Part shown: positions 4,918 to 6,714 of the stretch, one piece after another
Layout of the letters: each line of letters opens with the position of its first letter
Position numbering within the stretch: the stretch's first letter is position 1
Assembly (NCBI GenBank): GCA_030024065.1
Contig: JASEIE010000220.1
Span: 1-6,714, forward strand
DNA from: Thermodesulfobacteriota bacterium
GTDB taxonomy: Bacteria; Desulfobacterota; BSN033; UBA1163
Length of the DNA: 6,714 nucleotides
Direction: 5' to 3'
Program-made: the position numbers and the translations under genes
The notes under the pieces: model-generated
Databases searched by the model: none
What the model saw: the letters and a program-made list of their open reading frames with translations, nothing else
What the model was told of the DNA's origin: nothing

Positions 4918-6171
4918 TCAAAGGATCTTCTTTCTAAGGGTATTGATAAGGCCCTGCAATGGGATTTCTTCCTGGGATTTACTTTCCATATCCCTTAAAA
5001 CCACCCTGCCCTTCTTCAATTCCTCCTCTCCCAGGATCAGGACATATCGGGCCTTCAGTTTGTCGGCCCTTCGCATCTGGCTCTTCAGGCTCTTTCCTTC
5101 ATAGTCCAACTCTGCCCGGATTCCCTCAAGATGAAGTTGATTGACTATTTGATAGGCTTCTTTAAAAGGTCCTTCACCCAGAGCCGCCATAAAGAGATGT
5201 GGATACTGATTAAATCCCTTGTCCTTCGGCAACAGGGAAACCAGTCTCTCCATCCCGATTGCGAAACCGATTCCCGGAATATCAAGACCTCCGATCTCCT
5301 GAAAAAGGTTGTCATAACGCCCCCCACCGGTCACTGCATTCTGAGAACCGAGTTGGTAGGAGACGACCTCAAAGGCGGTCCGCGTGTAATAATCCAGTCC
5401 CCGGACCATTCCCGGATTCAAAACATAATCAAGGCCTGCCATCGAAAGATACTCTTTTACCCTGCTGAAATGGTTCTGGCATTCGTCGCAGAGGAAGTCC
5501 ATTACTTTCGGGGCACCTGTAATGGCTTCCTGACAGGTCTCGACCTTGCAGTCAAAGATGCGGAGGGGATTGGTCTGTAGTCTCCTCTGACAATCCTCGC
5601 ACAGTTGAAAAGATTTTTTCGCTAAAAAAGCCTTTAATCCTTCTCGATACTGTGGCCGGCAGTCGCGGCAACCCAGGGAATTGATCTGAAGTTCAAGTTT
5701 TTCGAGCCCTACCCTTCTCAGAAAATCGATGAGCATGAGGATGACCTCAGCATCCACCATGGGATTTTCCACACCAAAAACCTCAGCATCGATTTGATAG
5801 AACTGGCGGTAGCGGCCTTTTTGGGGTCTCTCATAACGGAACATCGGACCGATGCAATAGAGTTTTGCCACAGGATCGAAAGAGTAGAGCTGGTGTTCTA
5901 AATAGGCTCTGGCCATTGAGGCTGTAGCTTCAGGACGGAGAGTCAGGGAGTTACCGCTTTTGTCAATAAAGGAATACATCTCCTTCTCAACGATGTCAGT
6001 AGCTTCACCGATACCTCGGGAAAAGAGTTCAGTCCGTTCGATGATAGGAATGCGAATCTCTGAAAAACCAAATCCTTCAAATACCTCTCGGGCTGTTCTT
6101 TCAACAAACTGCCACTTCCCGACCTCATCGGGAAGGATGTCATTGAACCCACGAATGGCTTTTATCTCCAT
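4918..6171 (-). CDS. hisS: Histidyl-tRNA synthetase (HisRS)
   Basis: This class II synthetase charges tRNA-His with histidine in the cytoplasm as a homodimer. The 417 residues match the usual bacterial length. Visible parts are IRGFNDILPDE at the N-terminus, LTLRPEATASMARAY (residues 76-90), motif 2 around MFRYERPQKGRYRQFYQ (110-126), the histidine-specific VRGLDYYTRT (256-265) and GGGRYDNL (282-289), motif 3 GIGFAIGMERL (300-310), and a C-terminal anticodon-binding domain from about 326. An insertion at 167-231 holds eight cysteines: C168/C171, C191/C194, C208/C213 and C228/C231. This cysteine-rich form is common in Firmicutes and deltaproteobacterial HisRS. The start is the ATG at 6169-6171, with GAGGA (6180-6184) 8 bases upstream. 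The gene is divergent from the phosphomutase gene and is followed by tRNA-Gln on the same strand. Confidence 0.97.
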   Translation of the reverse strand: MEIKAIRGFNDILPDEVGKWQFVERTAREVFEGFGFSEIRIPIIERTELFSRGIGEATDIVEKEMYSFIDKSGNSLTLRPEATASMARAYLEHQLYSFDPVAKLYCIGPMFRYERPQKGRYRQFYQIDAEVFGVENPMVDAEVILMLIDFLRRVGLEKLELQINSLGCRDCRPQYREGLKAFLAKKSFQLCEDCQRRLQTNPLRIFDCKVETCQEAITGAPKVMDFLCDECQNHFSRVKEYLSMAGLDYVLNPGMVRGLDYYTRTAFEVVSYQLGSQNAVTGGGRYDNLFQEIGGLDIPGIGFAIGMERLVSLLPKDKGFNQYPHLFMAALGEGPFKEAYQIVNQLHLEGIRAELDYEGKSLKSQMRRADKLKARYVLILGEEELKKGRVVLRDMESKSQEEIPLQGLINTLRKKIL

Positions 6172-6202
6172 AGAATCTGTCCTCGTCTGTTTTCATCCAA
6201 AT

Positions 6203-6263
6203 TGTAGCGCCCTCATTGACTGAGGGCGAACAAAAACTGTCGGCAGTAAATGCCGACGCTACA
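6203..6263. repeat. Compound palindrome (outer inverted repeat plus two hairpins) in the hisS leader
   Basis: TGTAGCG (6203-6209) and CGCTACA (6257-6263) form an outer inverted repeat. Between and overlapping them are CGCCCTCA/TGAGGGCG (6208-6215 with 6221-6228) and GTCGGCA/TGCCGAC (6239-6245 with 6251-6257), each with a 5-base loop. The layout, an outer stem enclosing two hairpins, is the same as in the element at 2314-2447 although the sequence differs. It lies between the predicted hisS promoter and ribosome binding site. Confidence 0.7.
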
Positions 6264-6272
6264 TTATTCGAT

Positions 6273-6301
6273 AATTTATCTTATCCTCCACAAAAAGTCA
6301 A
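6273..6301 (-). promoter_or_regulatory. Predicted sigma70-type promoter of hisS
   Basis: On the minus strand TTGACT (6296-6301) is followed after 17 bases by TAAATT (6273-6278, 4/6 match). Transcription would start near 6266, just before the compound palindrome, giving a leader of about 95 bases. Confidence 0.5.
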
Positions 6302-6312
6302 AATCGAAATGG

Positions 6313-6373
6313 TCAACTCGAAACGGTTGATTGTTTGGAAAAAATAAGATAATTATTAAATCATCAAATGATG
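6313..6373 (+). promoter_or_regulatory. Possible promoter/operator region of the phosphomutase gene
   Basis: TTGATT (6327-6332) and GATAAT (6348-6353) are spaced 15 bases, shorter than ideal. TCAAC (6313-6317) and GTTGA (6326-6330) form a small inverted repeat overlapping the -35 box, and CATCA-AA-TGATG (6362-6373) is a second short palindrome downstream. Either could be an operator. The evidence is weak. Confidence 0.25.
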
Positions 6374-6402
6374 TGAATGGAAACGAATATTCGGAGGAAT
6401 CC

Positions 6403-6714
6403 ATGAAGATCAATCCTCAGATCTACAGAGAATATGATATCCGGGGAGTGGTCGATGAGGACCTGACACCCGAGATCGTCCGGCAGCTGGGCAAAGGATT
6501 CGGAACTCATATGGTCCGGTTGGGTAAAAAATCGCTCGTTGTCGGAAGGGACGGAAGGCTCAGCTCAAAAGCCTTCAGTGAAGCGCTGATCGAGGGCCTG
6601 GTCTCAACCGGATGCGATGTGGTGGATGTGGGAGTCTGTCCCACGCCGGTCTACTACTTTTCGATTTTTCATCTCGGCAAAGATGGGGGAGCAATGGTGA
6701 CAGGCAGCCATAAC
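6403..6714 (+). CDS. Phosphomannomutase/phosphoglucomutase, N-terminal part (partial)
   Basis: The first 104 codons of an alpha-D-phosphohexomutase (AlgC/ManB type) are present, and the frame is still open at the window edge. The enzyme family interconverts mannose- or glucose-6-phosphate with the 1-phosphate in the cytoplasm, feeding nucleotide-sugar and surface-polysaccharide synthesis. Family signatures are IYREYDIRGVVDEDLTPE (residues 7-24), LVVGRDGRLSS (about 46-56), a GCDVVDVGVCPTPVYYF segment, and the active-site loop TGSHN at the very end, where Ser102 is the expected phosphoserine. The start ATG is preceded by GGAGG (6393-6397) 5 bases upstream. The REYDIRG start and VTGSHN form favour the PMM/PGM branch over phosphoglucosamine mutase. 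Which sugar it prefers cannot be told from this part. Confidence 0.9.
   Translation, partial: MKINPQIYREYDIRGVVDEDLTPEIVRQLGKGFGTHMVRLGKKSLVVGRDGRLSSKAFSEALIEGLVSTGCDVVDVGVCPTPVYYFSIFHLGKDGGAMVTGSHN

Noticed and set aside
5131..5580. 149-codon open frame on the plus strand
   Set aside because: It lies wholly inside hisS on the opposite strand and shows no family features.
1..6714. CRISPR array, defence system or intact mobile element
   Set aside because: No regularly spaced direct repeats, transposase, integrase or nuclease genes are visible on either strand.

Overview
The window looks like a chromosomal stretch of an anaerobic proteobacterium-like organism. Desulfobacterota (former Deltaproteobacteria) is my best guess. 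The pointers are an ADP-forming acyl-CoA synthetase pair, a bacterial GlnRS together with its tRNA-Gln, a cysteine-rich type of HisRS, and intergenic palindromic repeats of a kind common in that group. This is inference from gene content only; no marker gene settles it.

Layout, left to right. (1) The 3' end of a DnaJ-type co-chaperone gene (+). (2) An acyl-CoA synthetase (ADP-forming) locus (+). Its alpha-subunit gene keeps only the N-terminal CoA-binding domain and a short, frame-shifted C-terminal tail, while the beta subunit (ATP-grasp) is intact. (3) A hotdog-fold acyl-CoA thioesterase-like gene (-), converging on the synthetase. It has a well-formed promoter and a long leader that contains a terminator-like hairpin in front of the ribosome binding site. 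(4) A 134-bp compound palindrome in the divergent gap before glnS. (5) glnS (+), complete. (6) A repeat-filled gap, a 5'-truncated DUF4143-type ATPase remnant (-), and a tRNA-Gln(CUG) gene (-) with its own promoter. (7) hisS (-), complete. (8) A divergent gap with a second compound palindrome, leading to the 5' end of a phosphomannomutase/phosphoglucomutase gene (+) that runs off the window.

Functionally, the centre is a translation cluster: glutaminyl-tRNA synthetase, its substrate tRNA-Gln, and histidyl-tRNA synthetase. The left part concerns acyl-CoA metabolism: synthetase remnant, ATP-grasp subunit and thioesterase. No CRISPR array, intact transposase, phage module or defence system is visible. 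The points most worth following are the attenuator-like leader of the thioesterase, the internally deleted synthetase alpha subunit, and palindromic repeats lying between predicted promoters and their genes (tRNA-Gln and hisS).
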